Positions 1 through 13,964 are shown, counted from the first letter of the stretch. The stretch is DNA of 64,000 nt from Aldrovandia affinis (GCA_029706075.1 JAINUG010000305.1:900001-964000), one strand, 5' to 3'. Notes: generated by a model from the letters alone, not told the origin. A program made the numbers and translations.

Positions 1-304
1 CATGTTTTCTCAAAGTTATCCATTACCCCATTTACATCACCCACTTCTTGCGGTGTATTCGTAATTGTGTTGTTGCATCCACCTCTCCAGCTTTATGAGT
101 GTAAGGAGGAAATACTTCTGACTCCTGGCAGCATCTGAACCATCTCATACTGCATATGACATTTGCTTGCTTTTCTGACCTTACGCTATCTGGGACATGT
201 CTCGTAGACAAGAGTAAGAATTTTCTTGAACCCCCTTTTCCCCTAACCTTTTTGAACGAAAAACATAATGTGCATCCTTGTTGCTGTGAAGGTTAACTAT
301 TCAT

Positions 305-448
305 GGTTCTGTGTGGCTGAGTAGGTAGAGCACGGCGCTTAGGTTGTGGGTTCGATTCCCATTGGGACCACATGTACTGAAAAATCTATGCAGTCATTAC
401 TGTAAGTCGCTTTGGATAAAAGCGTCTGCTAAATGGCACATATTATAT
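305..448 (+). repeat. tRNA-derived SINE (family A), near full length
   Basis: The 5' part is tRNA-like. It has an A-box segment (gtggctgagtaggtagagc) and a good B box (gggttcgattccc), followed by a unique body and a 3' tail (gtaagtcgctttggataaaa, then gcgtctgctaaatggca) of the L2-LINE type common in fish. The same family recurs at 18455 and 23742. Its 5' 29 bp are the unit of the large tandem arrays at 38, 53.7 and 58.7 kb. The anticodon-arm region is shortened compared with the copy at 23742. Confidence 0.85.
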
Positions 449-3400
449 TATATTACAAAGGGCTAATCTTAAGATAATAATAAGTTGCCATGTAATTATA
501 ATTTTTAAATTAACTTCTTATGCCCTATTTTTACCTTTCTCCCAATTGGTATGCTTGTGCCATTGCTGCTATGTGCTCGGTCCACTCTGAGCCGCGTGCG
601 CTAGCGTGCTGCAGCGTCTTTCCCCTCCGCAGTCCCCCAACTGTCACTGTGCCACAGGACTGCACCACCCGAACACTTTGGTGTCATCCCTTTCCAAACC
701 GTTAAAGACACTATCTATCTGAAGTACACTTACATATGAGAATATCATCTTGTTGAGTGGGGCATTTTGAGGTATAGTCCAGTGTTTTCCATTATCACTG
801 TCGAATATTAATCATACATTTATAATTTTCTCCAATACTAGAGATACAGAGATTGTCATATGGTTATCAAAATATTGAATGAATGTGAGTGTTCTGATCA
901 CTCCCCCTTTAAAAAGTAAATGTTGAGTCTCTACGCACCTGTCATTGGATAGTGGGTGAAATACTACAAAACAGCTGCGCCCCAGTGGAACTGTTTTACT
1001 CATCACACTCCTGCCACATCCATATATATATCGGTGAACCCAGTACTCTTCCTCACAAAGCTATTGAAACAAAGCAGGATTTCCCATTTGTTTCCCAGAA
1101 TTCTGTGACTATGCATGTTTTCATTATTGCCCTAAATCTACAGTAGGCTGTGCTGTCACATTCTGCCGATGTTTGTCCCCATAATCTTCTCTGGCGGATA
1201 GACTTTGACATCAAATGTTTGCTAATGAGATCGAGCTCGCGGCACGAAGCCACGGGAAGAAGTGGTGTGCTTCGTGAATGACATAAACGCGGCCTCGTTT
1301 CCATCGCATGCATCCTCCTCTGCTACGGCGTGCTGCCAATGGTCCGTTCAGAAAATATTCATTTTTGATAGCACATTAAAACCGATGCAAAGCTCTGTCT
1401 GCGGAGACTACCAAACACTGTGTGTTCCCCTGACTCTCTTAAATACATTAGTGTTGTACATTAGTAAAGCAGCTCTCGGGAGAAGGTGCCCGGGAACTGA
1501 GCTTTTGTCTTAAATTTGTTTCATGCAATCATGCAAGTAATCACTATAACCCTACAGGCACAGTATCGGATTGTGGAATTGATTATTTTAAAACAATACT
1601 GTATGAATCCAAGCATGATATTCTAAAGGGCAGCTTCCCTGATGAACTTAAAGCTACTTTGTAGTTAAGCTGTTTGTTTGAATGCAGCAGAAATGTATCC
1701 ATTTGGATAAAAGGGCAATCCCATTTATATAGAGCTGGTGTGACCAAGCAAACATTTTTCCATGAGTAAAAGTATATTTTTCAGATTTTTCAAGATGTTT
1801 CCGACTACCAATGTTGATGGGAGCTTTAGTTCTGGATTAACTAAACTCTTAACAGAGTCTAAAAGGGATACATTTGTAATCTATCTGAGTCGATTTAACA
1901 TTAACAATATTTTTGCAGTGTCTACTGTGTATCTTTCTTTGGATAGAGCACCGCATACGTTGCAAATATCTAAAGCTGATTCCATATCTCCTGAGCACTT
2001 GAGTACACCGTTGGGCTTAATATTATGTACTTAATCCACTTTGCTGTGTTATGTGTCGGTTATGGTGGCGGTTGATGTTCCAGAGGAATCGTTGTGAGCT
2101 ATTTATATAAGGAGAGTTCGTTATGCTTTTCTTGGTGCATCACTATTGTGAACAGCAAGATGTGTGTATGCTTCTAATCGTTTTGTTCCGTACCCAACTT
2201 CCCCATTCATTACCTGCCTGCCCCAATGCCCTTGTTCTTGCCTTCCCCACACCACATCACACCCACATAATATCCATCTGATATGACGCCTTGCGGTGAC
2301 ACATTTCAAAAATATTGGGGAGTGATTCTTATAAAGTTATGGACTAGGTAAAAAAGGATATACTGTGGATACTCAGTGGGCCATTCCTAATATCCATTAT
2401 AATACCCATAATACTAATCCATTGAGTGTTGAGTGGAATATAGCCATTTATTTGCTTTGCATTCATTAAAAACTATAATAGCAAATTATATATTCCAAAC
2501 ATAAGAACTAGATTTAAAATTGGTGAGCATGTCAAATTACTTTTCATATTGGTTCATAAAACAAAGATTGACAAGTGAAATACACATCTGCTAGCACTAG
2601 ATGTGATCATTGTGTTCTTGTAGGTTCTTGTACAAAACAAATGCCAAAGATGTATTGTACAGTCAACGTGCACTTTCACTGTTGGAACGCAGTATCAAAT
2701 CATTAATCATTATCAAATCGGTCGTATATTAGATATAATGTTATGCTTTTTTTGCATAATTCTCTTTCAGTCCAGAGTGGCCAGAAATGTATTCATGAAT
2801 TCAAATTTATAATATATGTATAGTATGTGTACACTGAATATCAAGTAACACAGTTCCATATTAGTGTGTGCCGCCTGCGTCCAACTGCTGTTTATACAAC
2901 AATGCGGTGTTAATGCAAGAGATTTAGTGCAATATTGTGAGCAATGTTCACCATATTTATAATGTACCTGCTACGGACGGCTCACAATAATAAACAGAAT
3001 TGATAAACAAGTTGTACCTCACCTCAGATTCACCGACGGCAGACGTTGTTGACGTTTCCGATTACAATTCCCCAGGTTTCCTCCACTCCGACATGCCCCT
3101 TACAACCTATGAAACTGTAAGACAGCTTGTGCGCAAACACATCTGTATCATAGGCCTATACCTAAGAGGCACTCTTGTTTGGATCACTTCCACAATGGTG
3201 AGGTGCTGTCATCCTCTCACCCCCCCCCCCTCCCTCCCACCCACGCCAAAGATGTTCAAACTGGAAAGGGATATTTTACCACAGAGCCACAGGTTTAACT
3301 GTCAGATCCACACTGGCCCGATAGGAACCCTGAGCTGGTGCTTCTTCAGGACCGCTCCACTCCCTGGAAGCCCCCTTGCTTGTGCTTGAGAGAGTCCCCG

Positions 3401-6400
3401 CAGAAATTGTCCAGCCTGCACAGGTGATCCCGTGCACAGGTGGAAGAGAGCTCCCCGCACCTGGTGAACGGCGGAGCTGCAGACCTCCTGCAGCCGGTGA
3501 GGCAGTGCCGATGTCAGAACAGGGCTGGCTGTGGTGCCAGTCACCGGTCACCGTTTAACACCCATGAGGAGAGGATGATCTGTAAAATGCTGGATTTCTG
3601 GCCCTCTCTCTCTCTCTCTCTCTCTCTCCTGTGCAGTGTATGGCAGTGACTGTCACACATTGTACGCATCGCTTTTTTCTTCAGATGCACACACACTCTT
3701 CTGTCCCTCCAAAGCTGGCCTCCCCTGGGTCCTAACATCCTAACTCTCACAAACATATTTTGCAAGCTGCTCAATTCCCAGCAGGACAGATGTTATGAGG
3801 GGACAACGGACAATGAATGCGCACGGACGCGAGAGGGTGAGCGTGTACCCCTGCACCACACCTTCCACGGTGCCTACCGCTCAGGTAATCGTTCAGAGAA
3901 TAATTTATGTGTGTTCACTTGCATGGTCAATGTCACTAATATCTGCAGATTGCAATGAAAAAGTATAATAGAAAAGATTTGTGCACACATTCTGTAATTA
4001 GAAAAATACATCTAATTGAACCATATCTACCATAAGTATAGGCTACATTAATGTTGAGATATATTTGTTGCTAAATGTGGTGATATTCTCTAATGGTTCC
4101 AAGAGTCTCTTGTTGCCTAAATGATGCACAATGAGCCCTATACCTCCAGTCAGGCTGCTTATACAGCAAACCTGGGCCAAATAGAGAGAGAATAGTGAGA
4201 ATAGATGTTTCTTGTAAATTTGTCAGTAATCTGCATGAGTGTTACTGGTGTCCAAAGGTCTTATATACAGTAAATAGAGATACACATTAGAGGACAATAA
4301 CCCCATTGAAAATATAGCAGTTTGGCAGAAACGGGACAAAACATATGTGACTAGTGTCTTCCTTAGAAGGGAATACGGGGTTTGTAAAAGACCATCGGGG
4401 ATTGATTGCGCACACTTTCAGTGGCTTTAAGTGTCAAAACCTATTCTTTCATAAAGGTCTCAGCTGTTGTTCATCTTGCTCAACCCTGTGCAGGACAGTG
4501 TATGAAAATACAGCTTTAGTTATCTATGATTATTTGAATAGAGCTGTGAGCAGTGTGGTTCAATATTGGATTTTACAGTGACATCTTCCAGTTAAAAAAC
4601 TAAAGAAAGAAGATAAAACCGAAATGGCTCAAATTTAACTGTCAAGTTTACTGAAAGGAAATGAAGTTTACTTAAATGTTAAACGTTCGATTTGCCGACA
4701 AAATCAAAAAGATTTACGTCAAGGTTCAGTGCACAGAGGCAGCCAGACACCGCAAGCATATTTCGCCTACCATCCACACAATTTACATTTCTGTGGGACT
4801 CTGATGGCCTTCTCACAGGAAACAGCATCTGTCCCATGGACCTCCACGGCTTGTGCCTGCCTTCAATAAACCCCAGCTTTCCAGTGAAAGAGTTCTGTCT
4901 CCATATGCGCACACTCTGTATGGCTCCATCTGTGTTATACCGGTACATCACATTGTGTATGACACAACAACCTTTAGCACATAATCATAGTCCATGTTAC
5001 AGACACAGAGAAACACAGTGTAGCATGAATGAATGCAGGTGGCAATAAGACAGGAAGTGCCCAGGTTGACACTCAAAAGAAAGAGGTGGAGCATAGCTCA
5101 TGTCACAATTGTGTTATCACAAACACTGAACCTGTGAATGTGTCTCAACACCCAGGCTATATTGTGAAAGTAAAGCCCCAGTTGCACAAGTCAGGAAGAT
5201 TATGACGGAGACCTCAGTATGAAGAACACAGTAGGGTGTCTTTCGTTTTCGTGTCTTGCTATTTGGGTAAAGCCGTGAAAGAGTTGGATATTTTCAACAG
5301 TAAAGACAATGGTGTCCATTGTAAATAGCTTGAGAACGCACCACCTGCTACTCAACATGATTGCTTAGAAAACAATTACTTTCAAGATAGCTATAGAAAA
5401 ATAAATGATTCCGTGATTAACTTAATTATAGGCAAGCAAAGTGGGAGCAAATTGTTTGGATTAATCCCGTGTATAAAATTCCACTTTTTCATTCCAAAAA
5501 CAGCCCTGATGGACAGTGGCTTTATACGGAGATTCAAATCACAGAGTACAAAACAGTGCAAAATACAACATACAGTATAAAGTTCAAAATACAACATACA
5601 AAGTGTAAGTCATTTTTGTATTTTTTTTAATGCAATGGGTGAACTAGTCAGCTAGTATTTCTCACCGACAACAACTTGCGGCCTGTGGTTGCCAGGCCAA
5701 CTTAAATCCACCTTATTTTACCTCTGTCAGACAAAATCGATTGTGTTCTGTCTTTGTGTCAACGTTGACTTCCTCAAAAGCACCCGCTACGTTGTCATGA
5801 CTGGAAGAGAAGCAGATTAAATGGACTGACCAATTTCATCCTCGAGAACAGAGCCCAAAAATACTTATATCACTGCTTCTTGCTAAAATGGGCAAAATTC
5901 TCAGGTCAATGATTTTAACTGACAGTCAGTGTCTCCATAGCAAATTCACTGAACTGTACAATGCCAGCTGAATTGTCTTCCATGCCTGATTAAAGGCAAT
6001 ACACAACCTCTCCAAGTCTATTCAAAAACTACAGGGTACAGTACTGCTATACAAAATGTGGCATATCAAAAAAATACAGTCCAATGCATCCCTTTATTCT
6101 AATTGCTGAAAGCAATCACAACACAATAAGATGTTAAACACGTTTGTGAATTTGCAAAGATATTTGAGTTTTTTTAAATGCATATGAACAGCTACCTTTG
6201 ATACACAATACATTACAGAATAACAGTAAGAGTACAACTAGTGTATAGCTTTCACATGTGTAAACTACATTTCCAACTGTATACCTTACGGATGTAAAAG
6301 GTGGTTTCTACGCCTTTAAATCTAGGATAACCTGTAAAAAAAGAAATAGAGATATATAAAAATTCAGTTCAATCTATTCAGATACAAAAAAGCATAAATC

Positions 6401-6609
6401 AAATCAATACTTTATACCTACAGAATTGTTTCTGTTATGTTATATGACATGTAATTATAGTAGCTGTATCACAGAATGGCCATTGTTAAACAATTAATCA
6501 ATTGTATTCTCAAAGATCTTAGAGATATGGATATTGGATATTGGAATTTTAAAGGTACAAATGCAAGATGGTTATCTTTGTTATTATTTAAAAACTTTAC
6601 CTATGCCTT
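449..6609. other. Stretch with no recognisable gene
   Basis: AT-rich DNA with stops in all frames. It holds a C-run with TCCC repeats at about 3221-3240 and a (CT)n tract at about 3603-3628. The open frames here are short and show no domain or splice pattern I recognise. The stretch from 4.69 to 5.05 kb is open on both strands but matches nothing I know. The last 0.5 kb probably includes the 3' UTR of the minus-strand BEN-domain gene. Confidence 0.5.
6093..6098 (-). terminator. Candidate polyadenylation signal of the BEN-domain gene
   Basis: AATAAA read on the minus strand, about 510 bases beyond the stop codon at 6610-6612. It is plausible by position only; no cleavage site or transcript evidence is available. 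Confidence 0.3.
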
Positions 6610-9600
6610 TTAGAAATGACTCAGTCTCTTCTTCAGCATTTTGTCTTCGTTGTTTAATTTGGTTCTGATTGCAGCTCGGATTAAACTTGAGTCCACACCA
6701 AATTTAATCTTCACATGCTCTGGAAAAAAGAATTATGTTTTAAAAATCAAACAATACAAATCTTGATAAGTTGCTGCTTTCACCATGACTGAGGTTGGAT
6801 GTCAATCAAATAGTTAGTAAAGCACAAACCCAGTATTAAAAGGGATTTTCAGTATGGGTGGAGAAATTCCAGCACAAAATATGATTTCCAACCAAAGGGA
6901 CATTGAGAGGGAAGTACAGTTTTATGCTTAAGACAGAAATTACGAATGTGGTTACCTATAATATTCGTTAGTGCCTCTGGGGGTAGTGGTGGCTTCTGGA
7001 AGTCCTCTTTAGAATTGGAAGACTTTCTCCCCTGAAGTGAATGGGTGGCCAAAGTTTCTCGATTGAAAACAAGCATCAACAGCGCAGAGGTGTACTTTTT
7101 GAAGTCCGTTGTTTCAGAAATTCTGCTATACAGGTTCCTCTGGACTTTCAGCCCTCCTGGTAGTTCTGTAAACTTATCGTCCTGTTCAACAATCCATCAC
7201 AAGAGAAAACACTCTAAAGAAACAGTGGCCACAACATTTCAAGGCACATTTGAATTTTCTTTGGACAGAGCATGCTACATTGGATGGAGCAGGCTGTTTT
7301 CATTTAACAAGGCTATCATGCCATAATTACATACCTAGGGAAAATTAACAGCTATATATATATATATATATATATAAATTTATTTTTTTGGTTTCTGATT
7401 TTATCAAATTTTTTCTCCCAATTTAGTAGCCAATTACACCCTCTCTTTTTCATGTCAATTCCCCCCTCGTATTGTGAGTTTGCTGCCGTAGCCCTGAGAC
7501 CAGCAGTGACAAAGGCGTAGTATCGTCTCCTCCGAGACGGCACTCGCCAAGCCGTCGACCGTAACTCCAGTACTCCAGAGCCACTCCTATACGCAGCAAA
7601 ATCATGTCGGCTTCCCTCCCCCCCTCCCTGGGGCAGACTGCCAATTGCCGTCCCCTAGTGGCACTCCCGGCCAGAGCCTACTCTGGTGCGGCCGGTGGAA
7701 TCAAAAGCTATATTTTGTTTTTAATGGTTGTGCTGCTGTACTTGCAAACGTTTCACAGACATGCTATTAATAGCTTGGTTTACAGTACAATATAGATGGA
7801 TATCATGTAGTAGCAGGATAGTTAAGGGATTACCTCGGCGGTATTCTCAGGCATCCCGCTAAATCCCTGGTCCATCACGCACACAGTGTCCCCCACTTCA
7901 ATCTGAATATCTTCAGCCTCCTCTCGGGTGTGGTCCAGCACAGACCTCAGCTCAAAGATGGACTCTCTCATTTGGGCCATTAGGTTATTCATTTCTTTAA
8001 AAAAAAACAGAAAAATAATAAAATAACGAACACTACATAATGGATATGATGATAATTGGCATAATGGGATACAATGAATTTGATTGGCCAGCAGTGCAGT
8101 TTAGGGTTTGAGTGCTGGACTCTGGGGATTGTAGTTCACACAGCTTGAGCAGTTCTTTGCGTGCCTCAGATGAACTGGATAAAAATATCGCTGCATTAAC
8201 AGATTAGTATTATAGTGTGTAGCACAAAGCTTGGTCGCGCACTTTGGATCTCTTTTAAATGTGATGTTGGATGATAAATGGGGAAAATTAGAGTTTAGAG
8301 CCATTAATACCTTTACATTCTTTTAGTTCTTTCTCAGCCATCATTCGACAATGTCTTTCATATTTGAGTTCAGCTTGCAACTTCTCGATTTTCATCAAAA
8401 GGGATAAAGTGTCCGTTCTCGGTTCGTGATAGTAGGTCATTTCCTCTTCGTCCTCATAGTTAGTAAACTCACTCTGTGAAATACATTAATGCATATATTA
8501 TATATACATGTAATTATTACAAATCCCAGGTGTTTTTTTGGGCAGTAACCACCATAATGTGGTTGCTGAAAACAGAGCATAGTGCACGCGTTAGATAAAA
8601 TGTTTGTGACAATTAGATTTTTTTTTCTGGTGCTGCTTGGTGGCTCATCCTGTTAAGGCACTGTTCTAATGTATGGATGAATGCCATGGTGTAGTTACAA
8701 ATCCAGATCGTGCCAGTGCTGACTGTGGCTGGCAGGCCCTCAGGGCAGGGCATAATTGGTCATAGCATCGCCTGGGGAAAGGAAGGTTTTCAGTCATCCG
8801 TGCCTCATTGTGCCCCAGCGCCCCCCTCTGGTCAACGGGGTGCCCACAGTCTACCTGTACAAGCCTAACTAAAAATTAATACAATTGTGCCTATATAGAA
8901 TTAAGGCAAATAAATATTTTTTATTGAATATTAACTAATTATTCTTTTGAATATTGATGAAGAGAATGTAATCCTTTCTAAAATTGTTTCCATTTTAACT
9001 GATGAGTTGGTCAGTTCCATTTCAATTGAGTCAATTCAGGAAATGTATTTAAATTTAGTTTATGAATTGAAAACTACCTATAATATTCTATGATGATCAA
9101 TTAACTGACTGGATTGTCTGAATTGAAAAGTAATCCACCTCAACTCTGCAAGAGACGTGAAAGACTCAAATAAGAAGCCACAACAGTTGGATAAAAGAGG
9201 ACACCATTAAGTTACAGTGTTACAGTATTTTGTTGTGGTTCAGGCCCTAGACCACAACAAAAATACTGTAAAATGAAATGTATATTAGTCGGAAAACAGA
9301 CTCTAAGCTACACATTCAATGGTTTGCTTTAGTGAATGAGTGAGTAACCGTTCTAACCAAACGCTCTCTGGCACCCTATGCGGATGTGTGATGAGCTCAC
9401 ATCAGCTGGACTAGGGGCTGCTGTTCGACTGGGGGGGGTGCTGATTTGTGCAAATAGCCTACTGTACATGTGCACGCGCACATACACCGTGACGCAGTTG
9501 AGAATAAATTGGAGGAAAAAAGCGTCTTCGCAGAAGCGTTAATTCTCACCTCCGGAGACAGATGGCACTGCTCGTGCGCCGCGCTCTTGCCGTTGTGCGT

Positions 9601-9720
9601 CGCCGCTGCCTTTAAAGCCTCCTTGTTCGAGCATAGCGTGCTCTCCGTAGTTTCAGCCTCTTCCTTGATCTTTTTCCCACTTAGTGCGGTGGACGTGTCT
9701 GCCCTTCTCTTTGGTGGCAT
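6610..9720 (-). CDS. BEN domain-containing protein (BEND6-like), five exons
   Basis: Minus-strand exons at 9550-9720, 8311-8473, 7834-7994, 6956-7181 and 6610-6719 have GT-AG borders and matching phases (0, 1, 0, 1) and give about 276 residues. The start MPPKRRADTS is basic; an in-frame ATG nine codons upstream (9747) is also possible. Residues about 80-135 look like a coiled coil. The C-terminal third (about 190-270) reads as a BEN domain, with ETLATHSLQGRKSS, an LTNIIG turn and IRAAIRTKLNN. BEN domains bind DNA or chromatin partners and usually act in transcriptional repression, so a nuclear role is inferred. Length and layout (coiled coil, then a single C-terminal BEN domain) resemble BEND6 as I remember it, but orthology is unproven. 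Intron 3 holds a SINE-B copy and intron 1 another SINE. Confidence 0.82.
7346..7376. repeat. (TA)n microsatellite
   Basis: A run of about 12 TA units in intron 3 of the BEN-domain gene. It abuts the 3' end of a reversed SINE-B copy, the usual place for such a tail. Confidence 0.8.
7377..7695 (-). repeat. tRNA-derived SINE (family B), 5'-truncated
   Basis: It closely matches the copy at 14205-14586 (shared: tctcccaat..tagtagccaattacac, tcctccgag, ccagagccactcctatacgc). The tRNA-like head is missing. It lies in the third intron of the BEN-domain gene and reads on the minus strand. Confidence 0.75.
8625..8880 (+). repeat. SINE with tRNA-like head (family C)
   Basis: The head contains ggtggctcatcctgttaagg (A-box like) and gttacaaatccagatc (B-box like). 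A C-rich body with GCCCTCAGGGCAGGGC and gtgccccagcgcccccctc follows. It lies in intron 1 of the BEN-domain gene. No second copy was seen in this window, so the assignment rests on structure. Confidence 0.55.
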
Positions 9721-11590
9721 TTTCTTACGATCACTGTGTAGAAACATACCAAGTTGAAAACTGTTATTTATTTCGCCAATTCGTTTGTCAATTTATATAC
9801 AATTGTGCAGCGAATGTTAATTGCATTTAATAATTAACAACAATAATAAAACACGTTTGGAAAATACAGACGCTGTTTCGAAACACCGACTACAGATTTA
9901 GCCGTGACTCACTAAGCCTGTCAAAAAAAACTGCATTCAAAAGTCGCACAGTAATATTACCGTGCAGCGCAATATCTTTTTACAATTGTATTAGCATGCA
10001 GGAAAAAAACAGTTCCGAGCTTTTAACGGAAGAAAATTATGCTACGATCTTCAAACGTAGCCTATCGAAGGGGCAGCACCGAGGTAACATTAAGCGATGA
10101 CTTCATTTTGCTGCTACACTTCGTGGTACTGCATTGCTACTGTATACTGCAGTACAGAGCCAGACTGATCCTGTGTCACATTGTATGCAACTGAATAGAT
10201 TACATCATCACCATCACGTTCCCCATATGCACGAACGAAGTGTACGGTTTAACTGAATAACGCATAGCTACAATAGTTGCTAAATGCGCATCGCCGCGAA
10301 GAACATAAACTTTTTGAGCAACATCTGAACCCACCTGTGCAAATGGTGTCGCCACGGGAAAGAGGCGTCACGTTGCTCGTGCTGCTCACGCGAATGCCGG
10401 GTGGAGGAGGGGGGGGGGGGTGGTGCTTCGGCGGCATCGCACCTAATGTAACGACTCGTACTGTCACGGTCATGCCAGTTTTTACATGGCATGCTTTGTC
10501 AAAAACGTTTTATCTAGCTTGCGATAACATTTTAATAAACCATCAATAAACTTCCGTTTTGGCTTTCATACACAGCTTGCAACATTCTTTTTAGGAGTGG
10601 CAGGCTTCGATGCATTTGGTTTTCAAAAAACAATGGGACGATTGCTTTCCAATCGTGATGCTATTGTTTAATTATGTTGTTGGAGGGCATCACGCCACTT
10701 GGTCCATTTCTGAGGTGTTCTGGACTGCAGGGATGCTGCGGGTTCGAATGACACGTCTCGAGAAATCGCAGGAGCACATCAAACTTGGCCGTCTTCAGTT
10801 GGGTTTACCAACGCAAATAGATCGCTCCTGCCTCTTCCCTCGACGCCTTCTCGAGTTCCACTCGCAAATATAAAAGTGCAACTAATCATAGCAGAAAGGC
10901 AATATACAATAGGCCTACATCAAATGCGTTTTATGGAGAATTCAGAAAGGTAAATCACCACTGTGTGCCGGTACTACGAGGTTCAGATCTTTTCGGATGA
11001 GCGGCGGATTGGATAATGAATCGTGTGTTGCCGTTGGCATTAGGGAACGGCACATGATACAAAATAAAAGGCCAAGCCCCAACAACGATGGTTGCAAAAT
11101 GTGTCACCTTTACAATGCACATGTGACCAAACAGCTAATTTCTTGCATTACTGGACATCACTTATTGAGTCTGAAATGTCTACTACATGTACTTAGAGTC
11201 AACTTATTCACACAATGAAGGTGTGTCTATGCACAGATGTGTATAGCCTACATGCACCCATCTCTGGAGTTGTATTCTGCATCAGATCAGAAATACTGTT
11301 TTATTTCATGGCTGTCTCATGAGTGGTGGTTCTCTGAGCCTGCCACAGATCAAATGCAGAAATTATTCAGCCCAACTTGGCGGTAATGTACAGCACAAAA
11401 TAAATGTTGAATTCTGCCAAGCTAATGTACAATATGGTAAAGGTGAGCAGGATAATAGTATTGCAATAGTAGTAAATTAATAGTATTAATAGAGTGTGTG
11501 CTATTGTATGGTAAATAAGGTCAATGCTAATAATAGCAAAAATATAGCTTTTATCCACCTCGATAAGTATCTTCCCCTCTCAGTACAAGA
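9721..11590. other. Upstream region of the BEN-domain gene; no other gene seen
   Basis: The first few hundred bases presumably hold the minus-strand promoter, but no TATA box could be fixed. A run of about a dozen G lies near 10410-10421. The open frames across it are low-complexity (poly-Gly/Pro) and not believable genes. Confidence 0.45.
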
Positions 11591-11599
11591 AAGGAATTA

Positions 11600-12620
11600 T
11601 TGGTGCAATACTGACTACATATAGGGGGAAGCACCAAACAATATATGAATATTTGTTAACACATAGGGAGTTGGGCCTACAGAACAGCTTCAGTCCTTCT
11701 TGGAATACTTTTATACAAGATTTTAACTGTTTCTAGTGGGATATTGGACCATTCTTCAAGAAGGAAAGCCTCCAGTTCTTTGATGACGGTGCTGGAAATC
11801 TACTCCGCATTCTACACTCTAGAACTTCCTGTAAAGGTTCAATGATGTTTAGATCTGATGATTGGGGAGGCCATGGAAGGTATTTGACTTCATCCTGGCG
11901 TTCATGAAACCACTCTTGAATCCATTTAGTAGTGTGTATGGGGGCGTTATCATCTTGGAATATGAGAACATCCTGAGGAAACAATGTTTGCACCTGGTCA
12001 CATTCCTTGGCCATAATTCTACGATGCAGAGTAATAATCAGACCCAATGACTTCCACGAAATGGCTGCCCATACCATAACAGATCCGCCACCAAGTGTAA
12101 CGGTAGCGTATAGACAATGTGGGTTGAAGGCTTTCTCCAAACATAAACCCGTCCAAAATAGTAAAAGATGACTCATAACCATATTACTTACTTCTACTGC
12201 TCAGAAGTCCAGGTTTTGAGCTCATTACACCAGGTTATATGTTGTTGCACATTGGCCTTGTTTACAAGCCATTTCCAAATGGCAGCCCTACCATAAATAT
12301 CAGCTTTGCGAAACTTACAACATCGTTTTTGTTGAGACTAGGCCAGAGGTGTGGGTTCACTTCTGTGGTCATTTTTGAGGCTGGTATTTTGTGGTTTTTA
12401 GCAACTATTCTGCTAAGTGCCCATCTATCTCTGTCAGTGAGCTTCAACATACAACCACTCTTACCTGTTTTTCCTTGTTTGGCGTATGCCGTCACTTCCC
12501 CTTGACACATTAAATCATTTTTCAGTTTCTGTGACTGACACACCTGCAATTCAGGCACCCACTATATGACCTCTTTCAAAATGTGTTAGATCTCTCATGT
12601 TGCTTTAGAAACTCACAAAT
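11600..12620 (-). pseudogene. Degenerate Tc1-like DNA transposon
   Basis: A 149-residue minus-strand frame (11733-12182) contains the Tc1/mariner transposase pattern GGGSVMVWAAIS, then FQDDNAPIHTT (second Asp of the DDE triad) and SSDLNIIEPL (third acidic residue region). An adjoining frame (12262-12558) carries an N-terminal part with KLTDRDRWALSRIV. The copy is split between frames and clear terminal inverted repeats were not found, so it is an old inactive copy. The ends are approximate. Confidence 0.8.
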
Positions 12621-13815
12621 TAAAGTGTTGGTTTAAAAAAATATTTTATAGCAGAAACATATTGGTAATTCGTTTTTACATTAATATGAAACACATTTTC
12701 AGGCTCCTTTTTAATTGTGATTTAGTTACTTAAAAATGAGTTCTTTTTCATTTAGCTTTTCCATTATTTTGTCTAACCGTTATACTCCCATGACCTCTGC
12801 AGCAGGATGTCATTTTAGGAGCTCTGCGACTTCAGCGATAAAGTTTTATGTGCAAGAGCGTCACTTTCCCAATGTCCACTAGAGGTCACTCTGACACAAT
12901 CTTAAATTGAGTCTCCACCAAAAATAGGCAGAATTATGTCATATATTTGTTTTGCTCATTTGGCACAACTCACGGGGAAGTAGAACTGGGATGGCGTAAT
13001 TACCTACCGTTCTGTCTGGTGAAACGGTGAACATGTGAGGGGGTGTGGGTTCTGCCTTTGCAATCCGTACCAAAGCCCCTCCCAGTATCTTCATGTGTAT
13101 TTATTGGTTGGTATAATTATTGAAAATCTGACTAGAATGGCTATGGACACAACAGAAGTTGTATCCATTAAAAAAAAAGGTTTCTCGTTCCCCAAAATGT
13201 AATGGCGGTTTACAGTAGAATGGACTTGACAAGGGACATTCACTGTCCGTGTTCTGTCTCAATAGTATTTACATATACTGATAATTACGAATATATTTTT
13301 ATGATATTATATATTACAAATACTTTATCTCATCCAGTTAATAGGAGGGGGGTGCTGCCACATGGTCTCAGTGGTTTAAAATTAAACTTTTTTTTTCCTT
13401 TAATACACCTTTCCTTTAAATAAAAACATGGTTTGCAATCAGAATTCACAACTGAATTAATGCAACATCAAGAATAACGCATAAAAGGACAGTAAGCTTA
13501 GCTTCTGTCTTTCTCCAAAACTATTCAAAAGATGTGTTGATACACACATGAAGCATTCCACAAATTGGCAATCAAATGAATATTTTTACTGATATTTTGA
13601 TTCTTTACAAAAATATCAAAACAAATCTACTATACATATAGAATATGATCATCAATGTCTACAGATTTAAGATTTTCTAATGTAGCTCAATCATTTTAAT
13701 TGGTGCTATAATACAAACTATCATTAGAACATGTGTGCAAACTAGCTGGGGTAACAGACACACAAGGGACTCGTTTTTCATAGGAACAACCTCACTAACT
13801 TCCTACTGTATACCT
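12621..13815. other. Stretch with no recognisable gene
   Basis: AT-rich, with short A and T runs. No domain, tRNA or known repeat was recognised. Confidence 0.4.
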
Positions 13816-13964
13816 GGGCCCGTATTCATAAAGCATCTCATAAAGCGTGCTGATCTAGGATCAGTTCTGTCTTTAAGATCAGAATGGATAAAGTTAGGAT
13901 GTGGATGGAGAACTTGATCCTAGATCAGCACTCCGACTCTGAGATGCTTTATGAATGTGTGCCC
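13816..13964. mobile_element. Small MITE with terminal inverted repeats
   Basis: The left end gggcccgtattcataaagca and the right end, ending tgctttatgaatgtgtgccc, are inverted copies. The sub-terminal parts (ctaggatcag and ctagatcag) are also inverted. The body of about 149 bp has no coding capacity. A diverged copy lies at 43004-43140. A non-autonomous hAT-type element is likely, but no clean 8-bp target duplication was seen. Confidence 0.6.

Noticed and set aside
4679-5048. Open frames on both strands of similar length
   Set aside because: No known motif and no matching splice sites were found. Overlapping frames on both strands here look like chance.
10249-10549. Gly- or Pro-rich frames
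   Set aside because: They arise from a G-run and have no recognisable domain.
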